Source of the DNA: Variovorax brevis
GTDB taxonomy: Bacteria; Pseudomonadota; Gammaproteobacteria; Burkholderiales; Burkholderiaceae_C
DNA length: 64,000 bases
Reading direction: 5' to 3'
Assembly (NCBI RefSeq): GCF_030317105.1
Contig: NZ_JASZYG010000003.1
Coordinates: 434,001 to 498,000 of the forward strand
Within the stretch, counting starts at the first letter, position 1, and every line of letters starts with the position of its first letter. The notes under the pieces were generated by a model. The model saw only the letters and a program-made list of their open reading frames with translations. It did no database searches and had not been told where the DNA came from. Below, one piece after another: positions 1 to 7,434 of this stretch. Made by a program: the position numbers and the translations under genes.

Positions 1-354
1 CGCGACAAGGAGATAGGAAACAAAATCCCTCACGGCGCGCAGCGACGCCCCCCCGGCGGCGGTGCACGTGAAGTGTCGACGAACTCGCGCGTGTCCGGAT
101 GGCTCGAGCACCACTGCAGGAAGCTGCAGCCGTTCGATGTCCTCGGGCCATGCCGGCTCCAGCACATCGGCCTCGAGGCAAGCGGCCAGATGGAAGAATC
201 GATCCATGGCAGGATCGACACCTGCGTTTGCTGGCCCAGGCAGCAAGAACAGCACGCGAACAGGCTGCAAGTTCTGGGCTGCGTCCGACAGGCCTGCTGC
301 TGCGCCTGGCGGCGACGACATGCCTTGCGAGGCAGGCGGCTGGCGTCCTGTCAC
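1..354 (-). CDS. Probable glycosyltransferase, N-terminal part (cut by window edge)
   Basis: An open frame of 118 codons runs from a GTG at 352-354 off the left edge without a stop. The GTG overlaps the TGA of the metallo-beta-lactamase gene upstream (GTGA), which suggests translational coupling. After about 37 polar residues comes VRVLFLLPGPANAG, a hydrophobic strand followed by a Gly/Pro loop typical of the first Rossmann strand of GT-B glycosyltransferases. Only the N-terminus is visible, so the family call is inference from this one motif and from the sulfation genes nearby. A different Rossmann-like enzyme is possible. Confidence 0.5.
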   Translation of the reverse strand, partial: MTGRQPPASQGMSSPPGAAAGLSDAAQNLQPVRVLFLLPGPANAGVDPAMDRFFHLAACLEADVLEPAWPEDIERLQLPAVVLEPSGHARVRRHFTCTAAGGASLRAVRDFVSYLLVA

Positions 355-1598
355 GGCGTCTTCCGGTCGTACCCGGCGCGTTGTCGACGTCCCGTTGCAC
401 CGCGCGCAAGCGGATCATCGCTTCCGCCAGCGGCGCGCATGACTTGCTCTGTCGACGTTCGAAGGCAGTGCATTGCGTAGCCCACGGGGTCCCGCATGAC
501 ATAGGCACCGAAATAACGCCAAAGCTCATTGGCGCCCCCGGCGTTGCCGTTGTCTCCAAATTTCGCAACATAGGGCGTGAAATCAGGATAGAGGCTTCGA
601 AGCCCGTGCAAGTAGACCTTGGCGTAGTTCCCGATCAGCAGGTCGTCGAACGTGCGCTGCGCGACCGAATGCATCAGTGAATGACGCGGTGCCTCGAAAC
701 GAATCCCGATATCAGGCTTTGCAGGATTGAGGCGAATGCCATGCTCGGTGCCGCCGACCCGGAAGTGAAGGAATCCGAAGCGCTCCTGCAAGTGGGCATG
801 CGCCCGAAAGTAGCTTTCCAACGCGCGACTGTCTTCCTGGGTCAAGGCATCGGTTGCAAAATCTCCGAACGACTCGGGCGCATGGATCATCGTGGGCCGC
901 CGGGGCGGCGCGAGCGCCTCGATCGCATCGCGCTCGCAATCGATGCGCACAAAGGCTGGCAGTATTTCGGGGCCGTCTGGTGCCGCGCCAGCGCCGTAGT
1001 CGGCGAGTTCAGGAACGAGATTGTTGGCCCACATGCTGTCCGTTCTCTGATAGCGATGAAAGCTCGAGAACGGGATGATCCGGTTGGCACCGTAGGCCAG
1101 CGCGCTCGCCTGGGCCTTGAGCCCCAAAGGAAGGCGCCGCTCGCCCGGACTCGGGATTCTTCGACCTTCGGCGTCATGCACGTTGATCATGTCAACCGCG
1201 CCCCAACTCTGCAGCGCCAGCAAGTACGCGTGCGTGCATGCCTTCGACATTCGGCGGACATGAAAAGAAGCGCCGAAGTCCGGCGAGTCATTGACGTTGA
1301 TGACGAGGTGCTCGCCCATGCGAATCAACAGCATGCGCGCACCCCGGTGGTTCGACAACAGCAAGCATGCGCCCGAGAGAGCGGGAAGGGATTCGACGTT
1401 CAGATGGTCCGGATGCCCATGCGAGAACCAGTGATACCGCGCGCAATGAATGGCGTGCAGCGATTGCGCGGGGATGTCGTAATCGTGCGTCCAACTGCCG
1501 TAGTAGGCGTTCGGCGTGATCCAGGGATCGGTCGTGAGGATCGGCACGTCGTCGTGCGCAATGCAAATCGCATTTCCGACGGTCTCAAAGCCGAACAT
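351..1598 (-). CDS. Metallo-beta-lactamase-fold protein
   Basis: This 415-residue protein carries the MBL zinc motif at about residues 60-65 (SHGHPDHL: H60, H62, D64, H65), preceded by DPWITPNAYYGSW. This resembles the UlaG/CMP-Neu5Ac-hydroxylase-like branch of the fold rather than true beta-lactamases. A ribosome site (AAGGA) lies about 8 bases before the ATG. No signal peptide is seen, so it is probably cytoplasmic. It is divergent from the dioxygenase-like gene and overlaps the start of the probable glycosyltransferase by 4 bases. The neighbours suggest a role in modifying a glycan or lipid; the substrate cannot be told. Confidence 0.7.
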   Translation of the reverse strand: MFGFETVGNAICIAHDDVPILTTDPWITPNAYYGSWTHDYDIPAQSLHAIHCARYHWFSHGHPDHLNVESLPALSGACLLLSNHRGARMLLIRMGEHLVINVNDSPDFGASFHVRRMSKACTHAYLLALQSWGAVDMINVHDAEGRRIPSPGERRLPLGLKAQASALAYGANRIIPFSSFHRYQRTDSMWANNLVPELADYGAGAAPDGPEILPAFVRIDCERDAIEALAPPRRPTMIHAPESFGDFATDALTQEDSRALESYFRAHAHLQERFGFLHFRVGGTEHGIRLNPAKPDIGIRFEAPRHSLMHSVAQRTFDDLLIGNYAKVYLHGLRSLYPDFTPYVAKFGDNGNAGGANELWRYFGAYVMRDPVGYAMHCLRTSTEQVMRAAGGSDDPLARGATGRRQRAGYDRKTP

Positions 1599-1681
1599 CG
1601 ACTCGATCCTTTCAAGCCAGACGAAGTGCCGCGGCGCTCTCTACAATCGATTCGATTGGTGACGCCCGAGGTCCTGCAGGC

Positions 1682-2458
1682 ATGCTAACCGACACACAGC
1701 GACTCTTCTTCGACGTGAATGGCTATGTACTGTTGAAAGGCTTGCTGACGCCCGGCGAGTGTCGCGCGCTGAACGGGCTCGCAATCCGGATGCGTGTCGA
1801 CAGCCCCTACGCGCGCCAGGACCAGGTTCACCAGACCGTGCTCTACGGTCCCGCATGGTATGACCGCAGCGTGCTCGACCTCGCGATGGACGCCCGGCTC
1901 AGGGCACCCGCCGAACAGATCATCGGCGCGGAAGCGCGACTGGAAGAAAACGAGTTCATCGTGTTTCATCCACCGGCTCGGCGCGACGCGTCCGCGCTCG
2001 CGCCCGAAGCCTCCACTTGGCACCGTGGAATGAAGCCCGGACCTGGGAGCTTCGAGGTCGACGGCCACTACCAATGCCATTTCGTCAAGGCACTCGCTTA
2101 TCTGGGCGACAACGGGCCCCAGGCGGGTACGTGGGTCATTCCGGGCAGCCATCGCATGCCCTGCGAGGTTGCCGATGTGATGCGCGTGGCCGACGCTTCG
2201 CTCATGCGCCAGGTATCGCCGCAACCGGGGGATGTCCTGCTCTTTGTCGAGACGCTGATGCACGCATCGCCGCGACCGGCTTTCGACCACGACAGGCTCC
2301 TGCTCGTCATCGGCTACAGCTCGGCCTACATGGTGCCGTGGAGCATCGAGTCCGATCCGCCCCAGGCGATCAGAACGCAGTTGTCTGCCGCCCAGAGGCG
2401 CTTCGTCTTCGGCGAAGCGCGCTATGAAGGGCGGCAGCGCAACGCCGATCCTGGCTAG
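1682..2458 (+). CDS. Phytanoyl-CoA dioxygenase (PhyH) family protein with H-x-G iron site
   Basis: This 258-residue protein has the double-stranded beta-helix pattern of Fe(II)/2-oxoglutarate PhyH enzymes: an N-terminal GYVLLKGLLTPGEC segment, GTWVIPGSHR at about 149-158, QPGDVLLF at about 191-198, a distal His at 204 and an Arg at 215 for 2-oxoglutarate. The proximal motif, normally H-x-D, reads W-H-R-G (H114, G116), so the carboxylate iron ligand appears to be missing. Family members hydroxylate diverse substrates; loss of the acid is the hallmark of Fe/2OG halogenases, but H-x-G-type PhyH homologues of unknown activity may also exist. It ends on the same CTAG as the convergent aldo/keto reductase. 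Confidence 0.75.
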   Translation: MLTDTQRLFFDVNGYVLLKGLLTPGECRALNGLAIRMRVDSPYARQDQVHQTVLYGPAWYDRSVLDLAMDARLRAPAEQIIGAEARLEENEFIVFHPPARRDASALAPEASTWHRGMKPGPGSFEVDGHYQCHFVKALAYLGDNGPQAGTWVIPGSHRMPCEVADVMRVADASLMRQVSPQPGDVLLFVETLMHASPRPAFDHDRLLLVIGYSSAYMVPWSIESDPPQAIRTQLSAAQRRFVFGEARYEGRQRNADPG

Positions 2459-3267
2459 CCCCAATCCGGATCGGGACCGATCCGTCCCTTCGGATCGTCG
2501 AGGTTCTTCATCTTTTCGATGTCCCCGGAATCGAGCTGGAAGTTCAAGACGTCGAGGTTTTGCCGCCAATGCTCGGGGGACCGGGTGCGCGGCACGACGG
2601 ACAGGCCGTTGTCCAAGTGCCATCGAAGGATGATCTGCGCGGGTGTGCGGTGGTGCATTGCCGCCACTGACGCAATGACCGGATCGCCCAGGATGTTTCC
2701 TCGCGCAAGCGGGCTCCAGGATTCGGTCACGATCGCGTGCCGGTCATGCAACGCACGCAGTCTGCGCTGCTGGAACGCGGGATGGAGTTCCACTTGATTC
2801 ACCGCTGGCGTCACACCTGTTTGATCGATCAGTTCCTGGATATGGGCTTCGGTGAAGTTGGAGACACCGATGGAACGCGCAAGCCCGGCCTCCCGCATCT
2901 TGATCAATGCGCGCCATGTCGATAGCCGCACTTCGCTTTGCGGCGCAGGCCAATGAATCAGGTAGAGATCGACTTCGTCAAGACCCAGCCGCTGCAGGCT
3001 GTCGTGAACGGCGCGCAGCGCCGGATCGAAGCCTTGTTCGGCGGGCGCCAGTTTGGTTGTGACAAACAAGTCGCTGCGAGGCACGCCAGCCGCGTGGATG
3101 CCTTCGCCAACGCCGTTCTCGTTGGCATATACCGCTGCCGTGTCAATGGCCCGGCAGCCCGCGCGAAGCGCACTGGCGACCATGGCCGCCGCTTCGGACG
3201 ATGGCAATGGCCAGGTGCCCAGCCCGGGCTGAGGCTTGCTTCGACCGTCGTTCAGCGTGATGCGCAT
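2455..3267 (-). CDS. Aldo/keto reductase (2,5-diketo-D-gluconate reductase-like)
   Basis: This 270-residue NADPH-dependent carbonyl reductase is of normal length for the bacterial DkgA/DkgB group. The catalytic tetrad is visible: D42 and Y47 in AIDTAAVY, K72 in VTTKL and H105 in LYLIHWP. The family signature SIGVSNF and the NADP-binding end near VVPRTRSPEHWRQNLDV are also present. It is convergent with the PhyH-like gene, sharing the last 4 bases. The substrate is unknown; it may be part of the accessory glycan patch or an unrelated housekeeping reductase. Confidence 0.85.
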   Translation of the reverse strand: MRITLNDGRSKPQPGLGTWPLPSSEAAAMVASALRAGCRAIDTAAVYANENGVGEGIHAAGVPRSDLFVTTKLAPAEQGFDPALRAVHDSLQRLGLDEVDLYLIHWPAPQSEVRLSTWRALIKMREAGLARSIGVSNFTEAHIQELIDQTGVTPAVNQVELHPAFQQRRLRALHDRHAIVTESWSPLARGNILGDPVIASVAAMHHRTPAQIILRWHLDNGLSVVPRTRSPEHWRQNLDVLNFQLDSGDIEKMKNLDDPKGRIGPDPDWG

Positions 3268-3311
3268 GGGTAAAGATTACGTGAACACGCGCCGCCTGGG
3301 GCACTTGGAAT

Positions 3312-3944
3312 ATGAAAGCCCTCAGTAAACTCGCAAATCCGTCCCTTGGCATTCTTGCAATCCACGGTTCCATGCTTCTTCACCCCTCCCCGGTTGACGC
3401 GAGTCAGCCTCCAGCATTCGCCCGAGGCCAGAGGCCGCAAGCGCTGACGCTCTGGCTCACCGGCTTGCCCAGCGCCGGCAAGAGCACGCTCGCCCACGAA
3501 CTCGAACGCGAACTGAAGCTGAAAGGGCGCGCTTGCGTCGTGCTTGACGGGGACGACCTTCGCGCAGGGCTGTCGCGCGACCTCGGCTTTTCCCGCGGCG
3601 AGCGCAGGGAACACGTTCGCCGCGTTGCCGAGGTCGCGCGCTTGTTCAACGAGGCCGGGCTGACGGCACTCGTTGCCCTGATCGCGCCGTACCGCGCCGA
3701 CCGAGCCGCCGCCCGCCAGATCATCGACCCGGAACGCTACGTCGAGGTTTTTGTTCGCGCCGACCTGGCGACCTGCGAGGCTCGGGATGTCAAGGGCTAC
3801 TATGCAAGGGCGCGCGCACGCCAGCTGGACGCGTTCACCGGGGTTGATTCCATCTACGAAGAACCCCTCGACGCGGACATGGTGATCGATACATCCGGCC
3901 AGGATGTGCGGGCCTGCGTCGCCCGGCTCCTTGAAGCGTTCTGA
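3312..3944 (+). CDS. cysC: Adenylylsulfate (APS) kinase
   Basis: APS kinase phosphorylates adenosine 5'-phosphosulfate to PAPS, the universal sulfate donor. The protein shows a P-loop GLPSAGKST (residues 51-59), the APS-binding DGDDLR (79-84), LGFSRGERREHVRRVAEVA and a C-terminal DAFTGVDSIYEEP, all typical of CysC. Length is 210 residues from the first ATG; an internal ATG at 3372 would give a more usual N-terminus and neither start has a clear ribosome site. It lies 18 bases before a sulfotransferase gene with no sulfate-reduction genes nearby. This suggests a dedicated PAPS supply for sulfation rather than cysteine synthesis. Confidence 0.88.
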   Translation: MKALSKLANPSLGILAIHGSMLLHPSPVDASQPPAFARGQRPQALTLWLTGLPSAGKSTLAHELERELKLKGRACVVLDGDDLRAGLSRDLGFSRGERREHVRRVAEVARLFNEAGLTALVALIAPYRADRAAARQIIDPERYVEVFVRADLATCEARDVKGYYARARARQLDAFTGVDSIYEEPLDADMVIDTSGQDVRACVARLLEAF

Positions 3945-3968
3945 TTCGACTTCGCGGGAGGCGTGGCC

Positions 3969-4658
3969 TTGATCGTCCTGTTCAACCATATTCCCAAGAC
4001 CGGCGGCAACAGCTTTGCGCAGGCGATCAACCAGCGCTTCGACGTGCTTTACGACTACGTCCCGAACGGATCTTCGGAAAGCTTTGCGAAATGGCGCGAA
4101 CAGCCGATAGATGCATCACGATTCCAGGACCCCATGCTGCTGGTCGGACACTTCACCGGGCCAGGCTGTCGACCGCATGAGCGCTATCCCGATCTGGTGC
4201 ATCGAACCAACGTACGACTCGTCACGGTGCTCAGGAATCCAACGGAACTGGCCCTCTCGCACTACTTCTATCGCTTGCGACTTGGCGAATACCAGAAGTC
4301 CGATTTTCGGCGCGCCCTGTTCGACATGGTCGGCATCTACGCCCACACTTTTTCCATTGAACACGACGGCAGCGACCTTGCTGCCGCGCTGAAGTCCTAC
4401 AGCTTTGTCGGCATCACCGAGCACATGGGCTTGTCGCTGGAAATGATGGCAAGGGACTTGGGCATCGCGCCACCACAAGGGCCCGTCCCCTTCGAAAATG
4501 CCAGCGCACGCATCGAATACCCGTCAGCGTGGCAAAGCACCGTGCACGAGTTCGACGAGGCCGCTCGCCTCGATCACCTGATCTATCGGCAAGCTTGCGA
4601 GAATCTGCTTGCGTCGAGCAACGGCACTGTCACCGCAGCCCGTGCAGGAAACCGATGA
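3969..4658 (+). CDS. PAPS-dependent sulfotransferase
   Basis: The protein of about 229 residues transfers sulfate from PAPS. The 5'-phosphosulfate loop is at the very start (FNHIPKTGGNS) and the 3'-phosphate-binding strand is VTVLRNPTELALSHYFY. These motifs match the carbohydrate (heparan/chondroitin-type) sulfotransferase fold found in bacterial capsule and lipid modification genes. TTG at 3969 was preferred because GGGAGG at 3956-3961 sits 7 bases before it; an in-frame GTG at 3963 lies too close to that site. It follows cysC directly, so donor synthesis and transfer are probably co-expressed. The acceptor is unknown. Confidence 0.82.
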   Translation: MIVLFNHIPKTGGNSFAQAINQRFDVLYDYVPNGSSESFAKWREQPIDASRFQDPMLLVGHFTGPGCRPHERYPDLVHRTNVRLVTVLRNPTELALSHYFYRLRLGEYQKSDFRRALFDMVGIYAHTFSIEHDGSDLAAALKSYSFVGITEHMGLSLEMMARDLGIAPPQGPVPFENASARIEYPSAWQSTVHEFDEAARLDHLIYRQACENLLASSNGTVTAARAGNR

Positions 4659-4833
4659 CCGCGTAGGCGAAATCGTCCGGCAGTTGGCCGGGCAGGGGCA
4701 CCATGCCACCCTGGATGCGTGGCGTCTGGTGCAGGAAGCGCACGGCGGGTGTGCCCTGCTCGCCCGCGCAGGCGTAGTGAACCTGCCCTACGGACAAATC
4801 GGCGAACGCGCGGCGGATGGCCGGGGCGTTCAT
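4630..4833 (-). pseudogene. Internally deleted copy of the downstream hydrolase-like gene
   Basis: This is a second copy of the gene at 5610-6416 with its middle removed. Codons 1-39 match the parent start (MNAPAIRRAFADLSVG...) and are joined directly to the parent's last 27 codons (GGMVPLPGQLPDDFA...). About 200 codons, roughly 605 bases, are lost and the frame is kept, leaving a 67-codon ORF. Upstream of the ATG, 4834-4886 also repeats the 3' end of the dehydrogenase gene that precedes the parent. About nine in ten bases match by eye, so the event is not very recent. The 3' end overlaps the sulfotransferase gene. The product cannot form a hydrolase fold. Confidence 0.85.
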
Positions 4834-4886
4834 CTGCGCATCCTCAGTCTTGCGTCGCCGCTGCGGGCGGCTGCCACAGGCCGGCG
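4655..4886. repeat. Direct repeat of 5629-5692 joined to 6299-6471
   Basis: The two halves of this block match two separate parts of the downstream hydrolase/dehydrogenase junction in the same orientation. The join falls near 4719, at GGATG|CGTGG. The FMN reductase gene lies between the two copies. This is the footprint of a tandem duplication followed by an internal deletion. Confidence 0.85.
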
Positions 4887-5058
4887 TACGTGTTGAAAGA
4901 CACGCTGCGCCGCATGATCGAACTGCACGCCGATGCACCCACGGACGACGCGGACGAAATCGACGAGTGAGCCTTGGCGCCTTTGACCTTTTGAATGCGT
5001 CCCCCGCGGCTTTATGAGAAAAAGCCGGGCATAACCACTCGCCTGAAAAAGCAACGCA

Positions 5059-5613
5059 ATGAAATCACCCGTCAAGGTCGGCGTCATCGTCGGCAGCAAT
5101 CGCCGCGAATCGATCAACCGCAAGCTGGCCAACGCCATCATCCAGCTGGACGCGCCTTCGCTGGCGTTCGAGCACATCCGCATCGACGACCTGCCGATGT
5201 ACAACGGCGACCTGGAAGGCGCCCGGCCCGCTGAAGTGAACCGCTTCACCTCGGAAGTGGCCGCCTGCGATGCGCTGCTGTTCGTCATGCCGGAGCACAA
5301 CCGCTCGCTGCCCGCGGTGCTCAAGAACGCGATCGACTGGGGCTCGAAGCCGACGGACAAGAACGTGTGGCGCGACAAGACCGCCGCCATCACGGGCACG
5401 TCGCCCGGCGTCATCGGCACCGCCGTGGGCCAGCAGCACCTGCGCCAGATCCTCGGCATCCTGGGCGCGACCGTTCTGGGTGGCGAGGCGTACATCAGCT
5501 TCAAGCCCGATCTCCTCGATGCGCAAGGCGCGATCGCCACGCCGGCGACGCGTGAGTTCCTGCAGGCGTATTTGAATCGCTTTGCGGCGCTGGCGGGGAA
5601 ACTGGCAGCCTAA
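5059..5613 (+). CDS. NAD(P)H-dependent FMN reductase
   Basis: This 184-residue flavodoxin-like reductase has the FMN phosphate loop GSNRRESINRKLA near the N-terminus and PEHNRSLPAVLKNAIDW at about residues 78-94, the flavin-contacting signature of the ChrR/YieF/ArsH-type NADPH-dependent FMN reductase family. Such proteins reduce FMN, quinones or chromate, usually as cytosolic tetramers. It is on the opposite strand from the surrounding cluster, sits between the two copies of the duplicated hydrolase block, and its stop overlaps the convergent hydrolase stop by 4 bases. Confidence 0.85.
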   Translation: MKSPVKVGVIVGSNRRESINRKLANAIIQLDAPSLAFEHIRIDDLPMYNGDLEGARPAEVNRFTSEVAACDALLFVMPEHNRSLPAVLKNAIDWGSKPTDKNVWRDKTAAITGTSPGVIGTAVGQQHLRQILGILGATVLGGEAYISFKPDLLDAQGAIATPATREFLQAYLNRFAALAGKLAA

Positions 5614-6416
5614 AGACTGTCCAGAAAGTCGATTACCGCGTCGGCGAAATCGTCCGGCAGTTGGTCGGGCAAGGGCACCATGCCGCCCGGGATGTCGACG
5701 ATGCGCGCATCCTGCAAATGCGCCGCCAACTCGGACGCGTGCGGCGAAGCAAATGGATCCTCAGGTGCGCGCAACACCAACACGGGTTGGGTCACCCGGC
5801 CGACCCGCTCTTCCATCCGGTAAGAGGCCACGGCGCGGTGGCCGCCTTCCAGATCGCCGGACACCTTGAGCGCATCGAGCACGAAGGCCTTCAGCAGATC
5901 AGGCCGGTCCGCCGGATAGAAGGCCTCGCGGTTCTTCCACATCTGCATGAGGTGCGCGCCGTCGGAACTCGGCGCCACCGCATCGATGGGCGGTCGCTTC
6001 GCGCGTGCGATGCGAAAGGCTTCGTTGGTGAAGGGCGTGGACGAGAGAACCAGCGCGCCCACGCGCTGCGGAAAGGCCGCTGCCATCTCCACCGCAATGA
6101 CGCCGCCCGTGTGGTGGCCCACCACGTGCGCCCTGGCGATGCCGAGTGCATCCAGAAGCTCCAGCGCCACCTGCGCCCAGTGCTCGATGCTCGGCGCCCA
6201 CGGCGCGGGCGCAGAGTCACCGAAGCCGACCGTGTCCATGGCAATGGCGCGGTAGCGACGGGCAACGCGCGGCAGCACGTCCTTGTATTCAGCCCAGCTG
6301 CGTGGCGTCTGGTGCAGGAAGAGCACGGCCGGCGCACCCTCCTCGCCCGCGCAGGCGTAGTGAACCTGCCCGACGGACAGGTCAGCGAACGCGCGGCGGA
6401 TGGCCGGGGCGTTCAT
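5610..6416 (-). CDS. Alpha/beta-hydrolase-fold protein lacking catalytic Ser and His
   Basis: This 268-residue protein has the full alpha/beta-hydrolase layout: LFLHQTP oxyanion strand (32-38), AMDTVGFGDSAP (59-70), nucleophile elbow at 100-104, APEDPFA acid loop (D220), and the last helix. The elbow reads G-H-H-T-G, so the usual nucleophile is His102, and the usual catalytic His after strand 8 is Met246 (PGGMVPL). It may therefore be a non-hydrolytic member or use another mechanism. The start was placed at MNAPAIRR, 10 bases after the preceding dehydrogenase stop; a longer frame would run into that gene. It is the last gene of the minus-strand cluster. Confidence 0.8.
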   Translation of the reverse strand: MNAPAIRRAFADLSVGQVHYACAGEEGAPAVLFLHQTPRSWAEYKDVLPRVARRYRAIAMDTVGFGDSAPAPWAPSIEHWAQVALELLDALGIARAHVVGHHTGGVIAVEMAAAFPQRVGALVLSSTPFTNEAFRIARAKRPPIDAVAPSSDGAHLMQMWKNREAFYPADRPDLLKAFVLDALKVSGDLEGGHRAVASYRMEERVGRVTQPVLVLRAPEDPFASPHASELAAHLQDARIVDIPGGMVPLPDQLPDDFADAVIDFLDSL

Positions 6417-6426
6417 CTGCGCATCC

Positions 6427-7434
6427 TCAGTCTTGCGTCGCCGCTGCGGGCGGCTGCCACAGGCCGGCATGCTTGAGCATGCCCAGCGTGCGCAGCAACA
6501 CATCGCTGCGATACGCGCCGACATCGCGGTCGCTGTAGTCGTAGAAGCCGCTGCCCGACTTCAGGCCGAGTCGGCCTTCACTCATCATGCGGTCGAGAAT
6601 CGCCGGCGCCTTGTAGCGATTGGCGTCGATCGAGGCCGACATCTCCCGGCTTGCGTGATGCAGGATGTCGCTGCCGCCGAAGTCGATGAACTCCACCACG
6701 CCCAGCGCGGCAAAGCGCAGGCCCAGGCCGTAGCGCGTGGCCTTGTCGATTTCCTCGGCGGTGGCGGCGCCCTCTTCGATCATGCGCGCCGCCTCGTTCA
6801 TGATGAGCGCCTGCAGCCGCGGCACGATGTAGCCAGGAGTCGGGCCGCACACCACGGGCAGCTTGCCGATCTCTTCCATCAAGGCCTTGGCGCGCGCCAG
6901 CACGGCCGGATCGGTGCCGGCGTGATGGCTCAGTTCCACCACCGGAATCACATAGGCCGGATTGAGCCAGTGGATGTTGAGAAAGCGCTCAGGCCGCTTC
7001 ACGAACTCCGCAATCTGCGTGACCAGGATGCTGCTGGTCGTCGACGTGAGGATGGCGTCCTCGCGGCAATGTTCGTTGATGTGTTCAAAGGCCTCGCGCT
7101 TGGCTTGCAGGGTCTCGGGCACGCCTTCGAACACCAGTTCGGCAGCCGCGAGCGCAGCCGGCGCACGAACGGAGCGAACCAGCTCGACGCGTGCTGCGAT
7201 CTGCGCCACCTGCTCCGGCGCGATCACGCCCAGCTTGGCCAGGCCAGCCAGGCTCGACTGAACTTCGGCCCGCACTTCGTCCTGGAGCTTGCGCCACGCT
7301 TCGTCACTGCGCTCGCGCAGGTCAACCAGCGAGACGCGACGGCCCGCGTACGCGAACGCAATCGCAATGCCCCGCCCCATGCGGCCCGCACCGACCGCCA
7401 CGACGCGCGGCAGCACGGAATCAGACGCCGTCAT
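6427..7434 (-). CDS. 3-hydroxyacyl-CoA dehydrogenase family NAD-dependent dehydrogenase
   Basis: This 335-residue protein has an N-terminal Rossmann domain (VVAVGAGRMG, residues 11-20), the HCDH signature with the active-site His in NIHWLNPAYVIPVVEL, and a C-terminal helical domain (PGYIVPRLQALIMNEAARM). Members oxidise 3-hydroxyacyl-CoAs or related hydroxy acids such as carnitine or gulonate. The single-domain length points to a stand-alone beta-hydroxyacid dehydrogenase rather than a FadB-type enzyme. It overlaps the upstream opine-dehydrogenase-like gene by 14 bases. Its last codons are repeated at 4834-4886. Confidence 0.85.
   Translation of the reverse strand: MTASDSVLPRVVAVGAGRMGRGIAIAFAYAGRRVSLVDLRERSDEAWRKLQDEVRAEVQSSLAGLAKLGVIAPEQVAQIAARVELVRSVRAPAALAAAELVFEGVPETLQAKREAFEHINEHCREDAILTSTTSSILVTQIAEFVKRPERFLNIHWLNPAYVIPVVELSHHAGTDPAVLARAKALMEEIGKLPVVCGPTPGYIVPRLQALIMNEAARMIEEGAATAEEIDKATRYGLGLRFAALGVVEFIDFGGSDILHHASREMSASIDANRYKAPAILDRMMSEGRLGLKSGSGFYDYSDRDVGAYRSDVLLRTLGMLKHAGLWQPPAAATQD

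Noticed and set aside
681..1688. 335-codon plus-strand frame opposite the MBL-fold gene
   Set aside because: No motif and antisense to HxHxDH coding sequence.
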